Shown: one piece after another, positions 8,504 to 15,449 of the stretch | Numbering within the stretch: the first letter of the stretch is position 1 | How the letters are laid out: each line of letters starts with the position of its first letter | From: Acinetobacter sp. WCHAc010034 | GTDB lineage: Bacteria; Pseudomonadota; Gammaproteobacteria; Pseudomonadales; Moraxellaceae | NCBI RefSeq assembly: GCF_001696615.3 | Contig: NZ_CP032279.1 | Coordinates: 682,001 to 746,000, forward strand | DNA: 64,000 bases | Direction: 5' to 3' | Translations under genes and position numbers: made by a program | The notes under the pieces: generated by a model | What the model saw: only the letters and a program-made list of their open reading frames with translations | Database searches by the model: none | What the model was told of the DNA's origin: nothing

Positions 8504-9145
8504 CTAACCTATTACACAGGTCCCACAACACGCAGCAATATTAGTTTCTGAAACAAACGGCGCATTCTTCGCAATTTCCAAAAGCCGTTTTACTGACTCA
8601 TCCGCTCCCCAGCGTTTTGTTTCACCAAAGAACACTTCCACATCATGGCCGGCCAAGTAATGCTTCGGAAGCCCGGTGTGGTCACTATATTGAATCTCGC
8701 CATCTTCGTCGCGCTCTACACCGATGTGATACAGCTCATGCTCAATCAAGCGGCAGAACTCCAGATCATTTGAGTTTTCGCAGTAACTGGCGTCAATGGT
8801 AATGAGATACACCGGCACGGCGCCGAACCAGTCGCGCATCTGCTGTTCCTGGCGCGCTTTCTTCCATCCGCCCTGGTTAAACATCACCTTCTCACATTGG
8901 CCCAGCACCATGCGCTTTTTAGCCATGGCAGCTGATGAGGCCCATGCAAATGCTAAAAAGTTTTCATCGTCATGAAGCAGTTCAGCAATGTGGTCATGAT
9001 CTGGGTTGTGCAGTTCACCGCCGATGGTCAGCCAGTTCGCCAATACCCATTCTTTAAGCTCTGGTGCTGGTGCAAGCAAAATAGCTTCTTGCTCTTCTGC
9101 CCGGTCAATTAAGTCTGTCGGCGGGAATGGTCTGATCTGTTCCAT
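8504..9145 (-). CDS. Putative phage metallopeptidase
   Basis: The 213-residue protein has a zinc-protease motif HELYH within CRLIEHELYHIG (about residues 138-142) and a third candidate ligand in HDVEVFFGETKRWG. This layout matches the phage putative metallopeptidase family found next to terminase genes. Its substrate is unknown. The start overlaps the preceding nuclease gene by 41 bp; an AAGG sits about 11 bases upstream and no good internal start exists. The C terminus ends in a Cys-rich AACCGTCVIG tail of unknown meaning. Confidence 0.65.
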   Translation of the reverse strand: MEQIRPFPPTDLIDRAEEQEAILLAPAPELKEWVLANWLTIGGELHNPDHDHIAELLHDDENFLAFAWASSAAMAKKRMVLGQCEKVMFNQGGWKKARQEQQMRDWFGAVPVYLITIDASYCENSNDLEFCRLIEHELYHIGVERDEDGEIQYSDHTGLPKHYLAGHDVEVFFGETKRWGADESVKRLLEIAKNAPFVSETNIAACCGTCVIG

Positions 9146-9593
9146 TGAATATCTGCCTTTTTAAATCTTTCAGCCATTGGGATGCTCGATAAGAATCAAT
9201 CTGCAATGGGCCTGATTCTTCAATCCTGTAACGTTCCGCAGACTCCAATCGCACTACGGTAAAGCCCATTTCAGCTGCGTCATCGTAACGATCCAAGCTC
9301 CAAGCCTTATTTGCCAGTTTCCCACCGCGCCCACCAGACCAAGGCCCGCCTGAAATCTCAACTAAAATTCGATGTTCAATAAGATGAAAATCAAAACGCC
9401 AATGCTTGGTAGATTTAAATTGGAATTTCTTTTCGTATTTGATGCCAAGGACATTTAAAGCCTGTTCAAAGTCTTCTTCGGCCTCTAAGTATTTTTCTTT
9501 GGCCTTAGGTAAAGGTTTAGAGCGTGGTTTCGTTTTAGGTGGGCGCTTTTTAGTTTTCCCAAAATAGCTGTCAGCATCCATGTAGCGCTTCAC
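9105..9593 (-). CDS. Putative PD-(D/E)XK-type endonuclease
   Basis: The 162-residue protein has a basic N terminus (KTKKRPPKTKPRSKPLPKAK) followed by a compact nuclease-like core: an early Glu in YLEAEEDFEQAL, Asp in WRFDFHLIEHRILVEISGG, a Gly/Arg loop, and a Q-free C-terminal FTVVRLES strand. The D-x(n)-ExxGG arrangement suggests a PD-(D/E)XK or VSR/DUF559-like nuclease. Phages often place such genes near terminase, where they may help DNA processing for packaging. No close named relative is recognised, so the activity is inferred. Confidence 0.5.
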   Translation of the reverse strand: MKRYMDADSYFGKTKKRPPKTKPRSKPLPKAKEKYLEAEEDFEQALNVLGIKYEKKFQFKSTKHWRFDFHLIEHRILVEISGGPWSGGRGGKLANKAWSLDRYDDAAEMGFTVVRLESAERYRIEESGPLQIDSYRASQWLKDLKRQIFNGTDQTIPADRLN

Positions 9594-9747
9594 GCAAATT
9601 CTTAATCTGCTCTTTTAGTCGAATCATCACACTATCAATTGCGATTAACTCACTGTGCCTCAAACCAGCCCGACTCAGATTCTGATACTTTGACAGCTCA
9701 GCGCTGCAAAATTCTAAGTCTTGTTTCGCTTGCACTTTATCTGTCAT
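9571..9747 (-). CDS. Small helical phage protein
   Basis: A 58-residue protein starting at MTDKVQAKQDLEF (ATG at 9747, preceded by GGTGGTG), chosen over an ATG 12 bp upstream that lies within the ribosome-binding region. It is mostly helical with heptad-like spacing (LRHSELIAIDSVMIRLKEQIKNL) and overlaps the following nuclease gene by 23 bp, so it is probably co-translated. No family is recognised. Confidence 0.5.
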   Translation of the reverse strand: MTDKVQAKQDLEFCSAELSKYQNLSRAGLRHSELIAIDSVMIRLKEQIKNLREALHGC

Positions 9748-9766
9748 AAACACCACCAAATAAGAA

Positions 9767-9806
9767 AAGAAAACCCCTCAACATCTAGAATGCGAGGGGT
9801 TTTTAT
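9767..9806 (-). terminator. Bidirectional-looking intrinsic hairpin
   Basis: Perfect arms AAAACCCCTC and GAGGGGTTTT flank a 14-base loop. The minus strand continues TTTTC, so transcripts coming from the 35-residue gene would end here, 20 bp before the next start. The plus strand also ends in T. Confidence 0.65.
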
Positions 9807-9824
9807 ATGCCGTAATACGCCCGG

Positions 9825-9932
9825 CTAATCAGGCTTTCCTTTTCCGCAATGCCGACACTCGGCCTGCACAAAAATATCTGATTCATAGTCAAATGCATGA
9901 ATGCAGAATAGGCGTTTTAAAAATTGGAGCAT
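9825..9932 (-). CDS. 35-residue zinc-knuckle-like phage protein
   Basis: A very short gene with an excellent ribosome site (AAAGGGGA seven bases before ATG 9932). The protein, MLQFLKRLFCIHAF onward, contains CIH and, 14 residues later, CRHCGKGK, giving a CxH...CxxC set that could hold one zinc ion. It stands alone between two intrinsic terminators (9982-10012 and 9767-9806). The function is unknown. A similar CxH...CxxC arrangement occurs in the protein encoded at 11447-11986. Confidence 0.55.
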   Translation of the reverse strand: MLQFLKRLFCIHAFDYESDIFVQAECRHCGKGKPD

Positions 9933-9981
9933 GTAAATCCCCTTTCAATTGAATCGAATTCGATCTAGTTAAAAGTTCAGC

Positions 9982-10012
9982 AAAAAAAAAGCCCACTTTT
10001 TAAAGGTGGGCT
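9982..10012 (-). terminator. Intrinsic terminator downstream of the phage tRNA
   Basis: On the minus strand, arms AGCCCACC and (A)GTGGGCT flank a short loop of A and T and are followed by nine T. It is placed to end transcripts that pass through tRNA-Arg or start in the AT-rich stretch 10080-10210. It is a candidate for the tR'-like terminator that Q must overcome. Confidence 0.8.
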
Positions 10013-10216
10013 AAAATCAAGGACACCCTAACAGGATGCTAGAGCCTACAATTAGTTCCTAATGACTATTTTCTACACCAATCAAATAATTTTCAGTGGC
10101 AAAATATATCAAATGTAAAAATAATACCAACTAAATCACATTATTAAATTTTCTTAACCTATTGTTTAGAAAAAGCAAAAAATAATCAAATGATCAGATT
10201 TTCATTGTTAAATATC
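10013..10216 (-). other. Non-coding stretch after the tRNA gene
   Basis: No open frame with a start site is present. Positions 10080-10210 are very AT-rich. Positions 10013-10075 are less so, contain short self-complementary pieces, and run straight into the terminator at 9982-10012, so a small RNA of about 100 nt ending there is possible. No convincing promoter was found for it. Confidence 0.3.
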
Positions 10217-10293
10217 TGGCGCGCCATGCAGGACTTGAACCTGCGACCATCCGCTTAGAAGGCGGATGCTCTATCCAGCTGAGCTAATGGCGC
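10217..10293 (-). tRNA. tRNA-Arg (anticodon TCT)
   Basis: A complete 77-nt cloverleaf on the minus strand. The acceptor arms GCGCCAT and ATGGCGC pair fully, the discriminator is G, and the CCA end is encoded. The D-arm has the usual AGCTCAGCTGGATAGAGC, the anticodon loop is TTCTAAG (TCT, reading AGA/AGG), and the T-arm has GGTTCAAGTCC. It lies between antiterminator Q and the terminase genes, the place where lambdoid Stx phages carry Arg and Ile tRNAs. It is therefore interpreted as a phage-borne tRNA and not as the integration site. Confidence 0.95.
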
Positions 10294-10517
10294 ATAAAAA
10301 TGGTGCGGTGATCTGCCACACCCTTGCCTATAGTTCGATATTAATCAGCTCGGCAACTGATCTACCGCTACTCACAATCACACCAACCCAACATGCATGG
10401 TCAGCTTTACCTGTTTTCGTTCTCTTTTAAGGTCGGTTGCCAAGCCCTAGTGGGAATTGCCTATAGCATCTAGGCTTTTACTCAAGGCATGTTCTGCAAA
10501 TTGGCTTTCTGCAGGCA
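10294..10517 (-). other. Non-coding, possibly structured region upstream of the tRNA
   Basis: There is no plausible gene on either strand over 220 bp. Read on the minus strand, it holds CTGCA/TGCAG, GCCTA/TAGGC and ATCAG/CTGAT stems, a long-range CCTTG/CAAGG pairing, and the direct repeat CTATAGGCAA twice. A possible late promoter (TTGCCG, 18-base spacer, TATAGG, at 10356-10327) precedes the tRNA. By position this is where a lambda-type PR' and Q utilisation site should lie. It could also be an uncharacterised phage RNA. Confidence 0.4.
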
Positions 10518-10547
10518 ATAAAAAAGCCCATCTTTTTCGATGAGCTT
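10518..10547 (-). terminator. Intrinsic terminator after antiterminator Q
   Basis: On the minus strand, AGCTCATC and GATGGGCT (one G-T pair) flank a GAAAAA loop and are followed by TTTTTTA. It closes the early right operon 69 bp after the Q stop codon. Confidence 0.75.
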
Positions 10548-10615
10548 TCAATAAACTGGTGTAAGCATAACAACTTGCCACCATACACTAAATTTATACA
10601 AACATGGCTGCCATG

Positions 10616-11026
10616 TCAATCACTCAAGGCCTCTATTTTTCCATCCAAGTAAGCGAGCCCTTTTTCCACCTCAGCGCGCACTTTCGCTCTACTGCACCCA
10701 TGAGCATTTGCTATTGACTGATCTGACCAATCATTTTCAAATTTCAAAATCAACAACCAGCCCCGCTCCGCCAAATATTCCCGCTCATCGTTATGCATCT
10801 TAGCCAGCAGCTGGCTCACCTGAACAGCCTCATAGTCGCTGATTTCACAGGCCATCGAAACTTTGCTGGCTCTTATTCTTTGCTTGTCGTTTTTATCAAT
10901 GAGTATTGCCAGCGGATTAGCAGACACATTTGACTTTGTAGATCGCACCCATACCCCATACTGCTCAAGCCACTGGTGGGCCGAACGTTTAGACCAATTC
11001 ATTTTTATTCCCACCATTGCATTCAT
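10616..11026 (-). CDS. Antitermination protein Q-like
   Basis: The 136-residue protein has the DYEAVQVSQLLAKM segment followed by ERGWLLILKFENDWSDQSIANAHGCSRAKVRAEVEKGLAYLDG, the helix-turn-helix core of the phage antitermination Q-like family. It would switch on the late genes by letting polymerase pass terminators after the late promoter. It is the last gene of the PR operon, as in lambda. ATG at 11026 is used; an ATG at 11002 (MNWSKRS) preceded by GTGGGA is an alternative. It is separated by 10 bp from the resolvase gene. Confidence 0.75.
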   Translation of the reverse strand: MNAMVGIKMNWSKRSAHQWLEQYGVWVRSTKSNVSANPLAILIDKNDKQRIRASKVSMACEISDYEAVQVSQLLAKMHNDEREYLAERGWLLILKFENDWSDQSIANAHGCSRAKVRAEVEKGLAYLDGKIEALSD

Positions 11027-11036
11027 CCAACCACCC

Positions 11037-11450
11037 TCACTTCATCCCAAAAATAAGCATCCCAGCATCACGCTGCTCTTGATTTGTTCTGCCTTGCCAA
11101 CCCGTAATGCGGTTAAATTCTTTAGCATCTTTCTTGGTTTTAACAGGCCTGACTAAAACCACCTCTAAATTTAAGCTCTCCGCCATCTCTGCGAGCAGTT
11201 TGCCTGTTGCATGGTTCTCACCTACGTTTTTAGCAATTCGCTCTCCTACGCTCTTACGTTGCCCAATGCGATTGTGGAAGTTTGCCTTTTGATTCAACCA
11301 ACCCGCTTCAATAACCACTTTCTTGATTTGATCCTGCTGACTGCGGAACAGATCCACAGTTTCAGCAAACGTTAAATTTTTAAGCTCGAGTGAGTGACTC
11401 AAAATGGCCACTCCTGATTTTTCCAAGTCCGGGTCAATACCAATGATCAA
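11037..11450 (-). CDS. RuvC-like Holliday junction resolvase
   Basis: The 137-residue protein has the RNase H-fold signature of RuvC-type enzymes: GIDPDLEKSGVA at the N terminus (first catalytic Asp), VVIEAGW (Glu, about residue 48), and QEQRDAGMLIFG at the C terminus (last Asp). It is shorter than cellular RuvC (about 170). Phage resolvases of this type resolve branched DNA before packaging, the job done by RusA or NinB/NinG in other lambdoid phages. It overlaps the upstream gene by four bases (ATGA). Confidence 0.75.
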   Translation of the reverse strand: MIIGIDPDLEKSGVAILSHSLELKNLTFAETVDLFRSQQDQIKKVVIEAGWLNQKANFHNRIGQRKSVGERIAKNVGENHATGKLLAEMAESLNLEVVLVRPVKTKKDAKEFNRITGWQGRTNQEQRDAGMLIFGMK

Positions 11451-11986
11451 AACCCACCCCCATCAGTCCAGCGCTGTGCATTTAGCTCAAGAGGCTCCGA
11501 CCTCTCTAATCCGCAGTAGGTGCAAATCAGCTGGCGCTCTAAATCTGCGGTTGTTGATATGTCTTCCCAGTCGTGGTCGCAATCCAATTCACTTTGCAGC
11601 TGCGCTTCCTTGACTTGCCAATCTTTCCATTTTTTCTGCTTAATCCATCCTGAATAATTACCACTTGGCAGTAAAGTCACTTTGCTTTTAGGGAATTTTA
11701 ATGAATAAGCTTTCTCAAACCTTTCTCTTTGCTCACTTGGGTTTTGATCATGCTCAGCAATTGCTGCGCGGAGGTCATCAAGCAAAATGGAATCTTCCGC
11801 AAGATCCGGGTGAACTGGGAACCAGCCGTGATCCGGAAGCCACATTTGAAAAAAGTTGAAAAAGTGCTTGTAGTAATCAACGCGATTTTCAAATGTCCTA
11901 CTAAAGCAGAAACACAGTGTTGCCCCCTCAGGCGCCCCAGCCACAATCTCCCGCATCTGATCGATTGTTAAATTTTTCACTGACAT
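11447..11986 (-). CDS. Phage protein with CxH...CxxC motif
   Basis: A 179-residue protein without a recognised family. The N-terminal 110 residues are aromatic-rich (HFFNFFQMWLPDHGWFP). The C-terminal part has CDHDWEDIS and then LICTYCGLERSEP, a CxH...CxxC set that probably binds zinc. It lies in the ninR-like block between the methyltransferase accessory gene and the resolvase, and overlaps both neighbours (10 bp and 4 bp), so it belongs to the same translationally coupled operon. A DNA metabolism role is plausible from position only. Confidence 0.5.
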   Translation of the reverse strand: MSVKNLTIDQMREIVAGAPEGATLCFCFSRTFENRVDYYKHFFNFFQMWLPDHGWFPVHPDLAEDSILLDDLRAAIAEHDQNPSEQRERFEKAYSLKFPKSKVTLLPSGNYSGWIKQKKWKDWQVKEAQLQSELDCDHDWEDISTTADLERQLICTYCGLERSEPLELNAQRWTDGGGF

Positions 11987-12231
11987 GCCTCCACCCTTTC
12001 ACCAGTTCTGCGCTCTTCTTTTGTCGCGTGCCGAATTGATTCAATATCAGCGTAGCCCTGAAAAAACATATGCGAGCGTTTTGCTCCGCGGTATCCCACA
12101 GTCGCGCCATCAATCAGCAGGTCGATTTTGAGCAGGAAATCAATATGAAAATCCTTATAAACAACCAAGTCACCGAGCTTAAATTCGGGCTCAACCCAAT
12201 CTACGGTTTTATTGTCGTGTTCGTCTTTCAT
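11977..12231 (-). CDS. Small phage protein of unknown function
   Basis: An 84-residue protein (MKDEHDNKTVDWV start). It is rich in charged residues and has a beta-rich middle (FKLGDLVVYKDFHIDFLLKI, then GATVGYRGAKRSHMFFQG) resembling a small SH3-like or DUF-type phage domain. It shares a four-base ATGA overlap with the end of the methyltransferase gene and a 10-bp overlap with the next gene. No function can be assigned. Confidence 0.5.
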   Translation of the reverse strand: MKDEHDNKTVDWVEPEFKLGDLVVYKDFHIDFLLKIDLLIDGATVGYRGAKRSHMFFQGYADIESIRHATKEERRTGERVEACQ

Positions 12232-13595
12232 GCTGCACCCCGATATGCATTCTCATGTTTAAAGTTCGCCTCAACCAAAGCGCGCGACAGCTGCGGGCAA
12301 ACTGAATTGCCGCACATCCGCGCCTGCTCTGTTTTTGTTAAGCGGATCTCATTGCCCAGCTCATCAATTCCGCGCTCGAAAATGTATGAAGCCGGGAAGC
12401 CCTGCGCCTTGAAGAGTTCAGCCGGCTGCAGCATGCGGAAGCCAATATCTGTGATTTGATACTGCTGCTGATTGATCGTCACCAGGCCGAAGCGGTCACG
12501 GGTCGGAATAGTGCGCAGCGGCTTGTCCACGGCGTTGCCATCCTTTTCATTGCCGTAAAATGCCGTAAGGAAAGCACGGACTTCCGCAAAATGGCCGCCG
12601 CCGGCAGTAATAGTGTGCATTGGCTCTGCTACCCCTTGGCTAACACAGTTGTTTCTCAATTTTGAAAGATGGCTTACGATAATTGCGTGATGACCACCTT
12701 TCACCTGCGCACAAATTGTTCTTAAAGGCTCATTAGTTGCCATGGTTCTGGGGCTTGATGCATTCGCACATTCCGTTAGAACTGGAGCCATGCAGTTATT
12801 TACAATGAATGGTTCAGCACAATTAAAAAGATGCTTGTCCAGCCCGCGATAAATCCTCTTTAAGGTTGCTTCAACAAGTGGGCGTTTTCTTTTAAATATG
12901 CTTGGACACTCGATAGACCAATCAATACATTCTGCAGCAGTACGGTATGGTCTTAGTCTTCCTTTTTGTACCGCTACACTATTCGGATCACCATGTGTTG
13001 GAATTGGCCATGAAATTGGTAAATCATCCCTGCGAGCAACCATAAAGAAGCGTTTACGAATTGTTGGCGCACCGAAATCACAAGCCCTCAATACACGCCA
13101 TTCAACTTCATAACCCTGATTACGAAGCGCTTTCACAAAACTGCGGAATGTTTCTCCCTGGTGTTTTGAACAAGGACGCCCATCTTCATTCGTGCGCCCC
13201 CAAGTCTTAAATTCTTCGACATTCTCCAGCATGATGACGCGCGGGCGGGTCTTGGCTGCCCAGCGCAGCGCAATCCATGCAAGACCGCGGATCTTCTTTT
13301 CAACTGGCTTGCCGCCCTTTGCCTTTGAGAAGTGCTTGCAGTCCGGCGACAGCCAAACCAGACCGACAGGCTGATTGCCGGTGACTTCAACCGGATCAAT
13401 ATCCCAAACAGATTCGCAATAGTGTTTAGTTTCTGGATGATTGATACGGTGCATCGCCAGAGCCTTAGGATCGTGATTGATTGCCACATCAACCGGGCGC
13501 CCGAATGCCTGCTCAAGTCCAGTGCTTGTCCCGCCGCCGCCGGCAAAGTTATCGATAATCAGCTCATGCGGTAAAAAAGACATTACGCTGCTCAT
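12228..13595 (-). CDS. DNA cytosine-5 methyltransferase (orphan, phage-borne)
   Basis: A 455-residue C5 methyltransferase from ATG 13595, which overlaps the stop of the small gene upstream (ATGA); a GTG at 13601 is less likely. Motif I is IDNFAGGGGTSTG, the catalytic Cys lies in LSPDCKHFSKAKGG, motif VI is LENVEEF, motif VIII is APTIRKRFF, and the C-terminal motif X is MCGNSVCP. The PDC form in place of the common PCQ is seen in other phage enzymes. No restriction enzyme gene is adjacent, so protection of phage DNA or gene control is likely. The target sequence cannot be read from the protein. Confidence 0.85.
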   Translation of the reverse strand: MSSVMSFLPHELIIDNFAGGGGTSTGLEQAFGRPVDVAINHDPKALAMHRINHPETKHYCESVWDIDPVEVTGNQPVGLVWLSPDCKHFSKAKGGKPVEKKIRGLAWIALRWAAKTRPRVIMLENVEEFKTWGRTNEDGRPCSKHQGETFRSFVKALRNQGYEVEWRVLRACDFGAPTIRKRFFMVARRDDLPISWPIPTHGDPNSVAVQKGRLRPYRTAAECIDWSIECPSIFKRKRPLVEATLKRIYRGLDKHLFNCAEPFIVNNCMAPVLTECANASSPRTMATNEPLRTICAQVKGGHHAIIVSHLSKLRNNCVSQGVAEPMHTITAGGGHFAEVRAFLTAFYGNEKDGNAVDKPLRTIPTRDRFGLVTINQQQYQITDIGFRMLQPAELFKAQGFPASYIFERGIDELGNEIRLTKTEQARMCGNSVCPQLSRALVEANFKHENAYRGAA

Positions 13596-13696
13596 AGCCA
13601 CCCCAATGCAAAGTTTGAATTTTCAGAACTGCTTGCCACGGCGCAAAGCGCGATTAAGGCCCATAGGCAGATGAATAAAGCCGTTTCGCTGCTCAT
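13592..13696 (-). CDS. 34-residue single-pass membrane peptide
   Basis: A tiny gene joined to both neighbours by ATGA overlaps: its ATG (13696) overlaps the stop of the P-like gene and its stop overlaps the methyltransferase ATG. The peptide, MSSETALFICLWALIALC onward, is one hydrophobic helix followed by a short polar tail. The perfect double overlap argues that it is translated. The function is unknown; it may exist partly to couple translation. Confidence 0.5.
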   Translation of the reverse strand: MSSETALFICLWALIALCAVASSSENSNFALGWL

Positions 13697-14412
13697 GTGA
13701 TACCTCCAGTGAGCTTAAGCTCCCTTCCAGCCTGCATCAGGGCTTTAGGGAAGCTCAAACCATCAACCTGCAACTCCTTTGTGCGGCTTTCTATCCAAGC
13801 CTTTTCTTCAGCAGATTGCTCGGGAAGCATTGAGTTTGGCGCCATCGCCAAATTGACCTGTTTGCGTTCAACCGCTTTTGGCATTTCCCAAATTGACTGA
13901 CATATTCCATTTTCAGCAAAAGCCTGAATTACCTCGACGTAATTGTCCTTGAATGCTTCGTAAGCCAAATACATCGCTCGATCTGCATTTTTCGCCCAAG
14001 TGATTTCCTCAAACATTTCATAACAGCGGTCATACGCATCTTTTTCCGCATTGGTAATTGCATGCTTGGAGTCTCCGCGCCATTTCAAAATATTCGCCAG
14101 CGCGGCATGCTTGCCTTTGAATGTATCCTGCAGACGCTGCTGCTCTGTACCAAATCCAGTAATGCCTAAACACCATTTGCGAAACATGGCAGGGTCTGGA
14201 CAGAATCCATTATCGCGAACTTGTGACAATCCAAAATTCACTTGATCGTGAGTTAAGCCGTCAATGCAGATTTTCATTGCTGTGTTGATCTGCGCTGTAG
14301 CAATGCCATCAAAGGTCTTCTCAAATGACCGTGGCGCAATTGCCTTAAAAACCCCAACCAGCTGCGCTGAATTAATCGGGCCAAGGGCTTGGTTAGAAGC
14401 CGTAAGTTGCAT
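13693..14412 (-). CDS. Replication protein P-like helicase loader
   Basis: The 239-residue protein resembles lambda P: an N-terminal region with LVGVFKAIAPRSFEKTF, a central DQVNFGLSQVRDNGFCPDPAMFRKWCLG segment typical of the replication P family, and a helical C terminus. Lambda P brings the host DnaB helicase to the O-bound origin. The gene starts 20 bp inside the end of the O-like gene, the same O-P order as lambda. The Cys and Trp in the FRKWC motif are conserved features of this family. Confidence 0.75.
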   Translation of the reverse strand: MQLTASNQALGPINSAQLVGVFKAIAPRSFEKTFDGIATAQINTAMKICIDGLTHDQVNFGLSQVRDNGFCPDPAMFRKWCLGITGFGTEQQRLQDTFKGKHAALANILKWRGDSKHAITNAEKDAYDRCYEMFEEITWAKNADRAMYLAYEAFKDNYVEVIQAFAENGICQSIWEMPKAVERKQVNLAMAPNSMLPEQSAEEKAWIESRTKELQVDGLSFPKALMQAGRELKLTGGIT

Positions 14413-15448
14413 TTCCTTGCTCCTCTTGTGCGATTAGCTCTTGAATTTCAGCCATTCGGGTTGACGACTGGGTTTGATTTCCAAAATTTCCACCTGCAGA
14501 AATGCGCGGTTCAAACAAGCCCTGATGATTACCCTTGATTGCTGTTTTCAGGGAAATATCCGATTTCTCAATCCCCCATGCTTTGAAATCATCATGGATG
14601 GTCTTGAGTGCATTTTTAGTCAGTGCAGTTTTTTTGTATTCAGAGCGGTTGGTTACAAACTGCTCCCAAAGATCTGGTGTGCAGAGTTTTTGAATATTGG
14701 TTCTGGTTAAATCAATAACTTCATCGAATGACAGCTTGCGCGTTTTCTCTTTGCGCTCTGCTGCAGATTTTGCTTTCTGCTCAGCTTCCAATTTTTGCTG
14801 ATCAAGAAGATCCTGTTTTTTGATTTCTTGGTATTCAAAAAAATTAACCTGCAGAGGATTTTTATCCCGAAGGGTATTATTTAAATATCTAAAAGAATCT
14901 ATAAAAAGAAACTCTATTGATGCACCACTAGTCGAAGCGCATTCCGCACCACTAATCGAAGCGGACTGCACCACTAATCGAAGCGCATCAGTAATCGAAG
15001 CGCTTCGATTACTGATGCGCAGTGCTTTAATTACCGAAGCGTCAAACTGCTCAAAATACTCAGCAAGAGATACCTCATTGATCTGATATTTATTCCCAAG
15101 TTTGTTGTTTTTTTCAACTACAGCAATCACCCCAAACCAGACTAATTCCTTAATTCCAGATGTAACAGTTCCAGAGCTGAGCTTGTTTGAGCCTTTGAGT
15201 TTTCCGCCTTGGATTTGCCGATGCGAGATGTGGTCGGACGACTTATTAAAGCCGTTTGTATACCCCATAATCACTGAGTAGACGTTTTTAGCAGCATCAC
15301 TTAAGAATGGCTCTACCTCGAAATGATAAAGCCTGCTTTTCATGATAAAGCCCTTGGAGAGCTGATCTGACATTGCTTTCCGCTCGTTTTTAGGAAATTG
15401 AACCACCTCTCCTGCGGGCTGAGATGGTATTTGCGCCAAATTGCTCAC
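14393..15448 (-). CDS. Replication initiator O-like, with internal origin
   Basis: The 351-residue protein has a winged-helix N-terminal domain (about residues 25-135: FIMKSRLYHFEVEPFLSDAAKNVYSVIMGY, then SHRQIQGG and TVTSGIKELVWFGVI). A central segment is encoded by the iteron array, and the C terminus is helical and Lys/Glu-rich and probably contacts the P-like protein. The design matches lambda O, which binds repeats lying inside its own gene. The iteron-encoded residues (SASITDALRL, SASISGAE, STSGASIE) are themselves repeated, so DNA repeats have shaped the linker. Confidence 0.75.
   Translation of the reverse strand: MSNLAQIPSQPAGEVVQFPKNERKAMSDQLSKGFIMKSRLYHFEVEPFLSDAAKNVYSVIMGYTNGFNKSSDHISHRQIQGGKLKGSNKLSSGTVTSGIKELVWFGVIAVVEKNNKLGNKYQINEVSLAEYFEQFDASVIKALRISNRSASITDALRLVVQSASISGAECASTSGASIEFLFIDSFRYLNNTLRDKNPLQVNFFEYQEIKKQDLLDQQKLEAEQKAKSAAERKEKTRKLSFDEVIDLTRTNIQKLCTPDLWEQFVTNRSEYKKTALTKNALKTIHDDFKAWGIEKSDISLKTAIKGNHQGLFEPRISAGGNFGNQTQSSTRMAEIQELIAQEEQGNATYGF
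14922..15041. repeat. Iteron array, candidate phage replication origin
   Basis: Four direct copies of an 18-bp unit with core CACTAATCGAAGCG start at 14922, 14946, 14968 and 14985 (spacing 24, 22 and 17 bp). A fifth copy in inverted orientation (15001-15018) forms a 34-bp palindrome with the fourth. A partial sixth copy ends at 15041. AT-rich DNA lies on one side (14870-14920). The array is inside the O-like gene, exactly as in ori-lambda. Confidence 0.8.
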
Positions 15449-15449
15449 A

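Noticed and set aside
10217..10293. tRNA-Arg as the prophage attachment site
   Set aside because: Phage genes lie on both sides in a continuous lambda-like order and the tRNA is complete, so it is cargo.
14922..15041. Repeats with spacers resembling a short CRISPR
   Set aside because: Spacers are too short (about 4-6 bp) and the array lies inside the O-like gene; it fits replication iterons.
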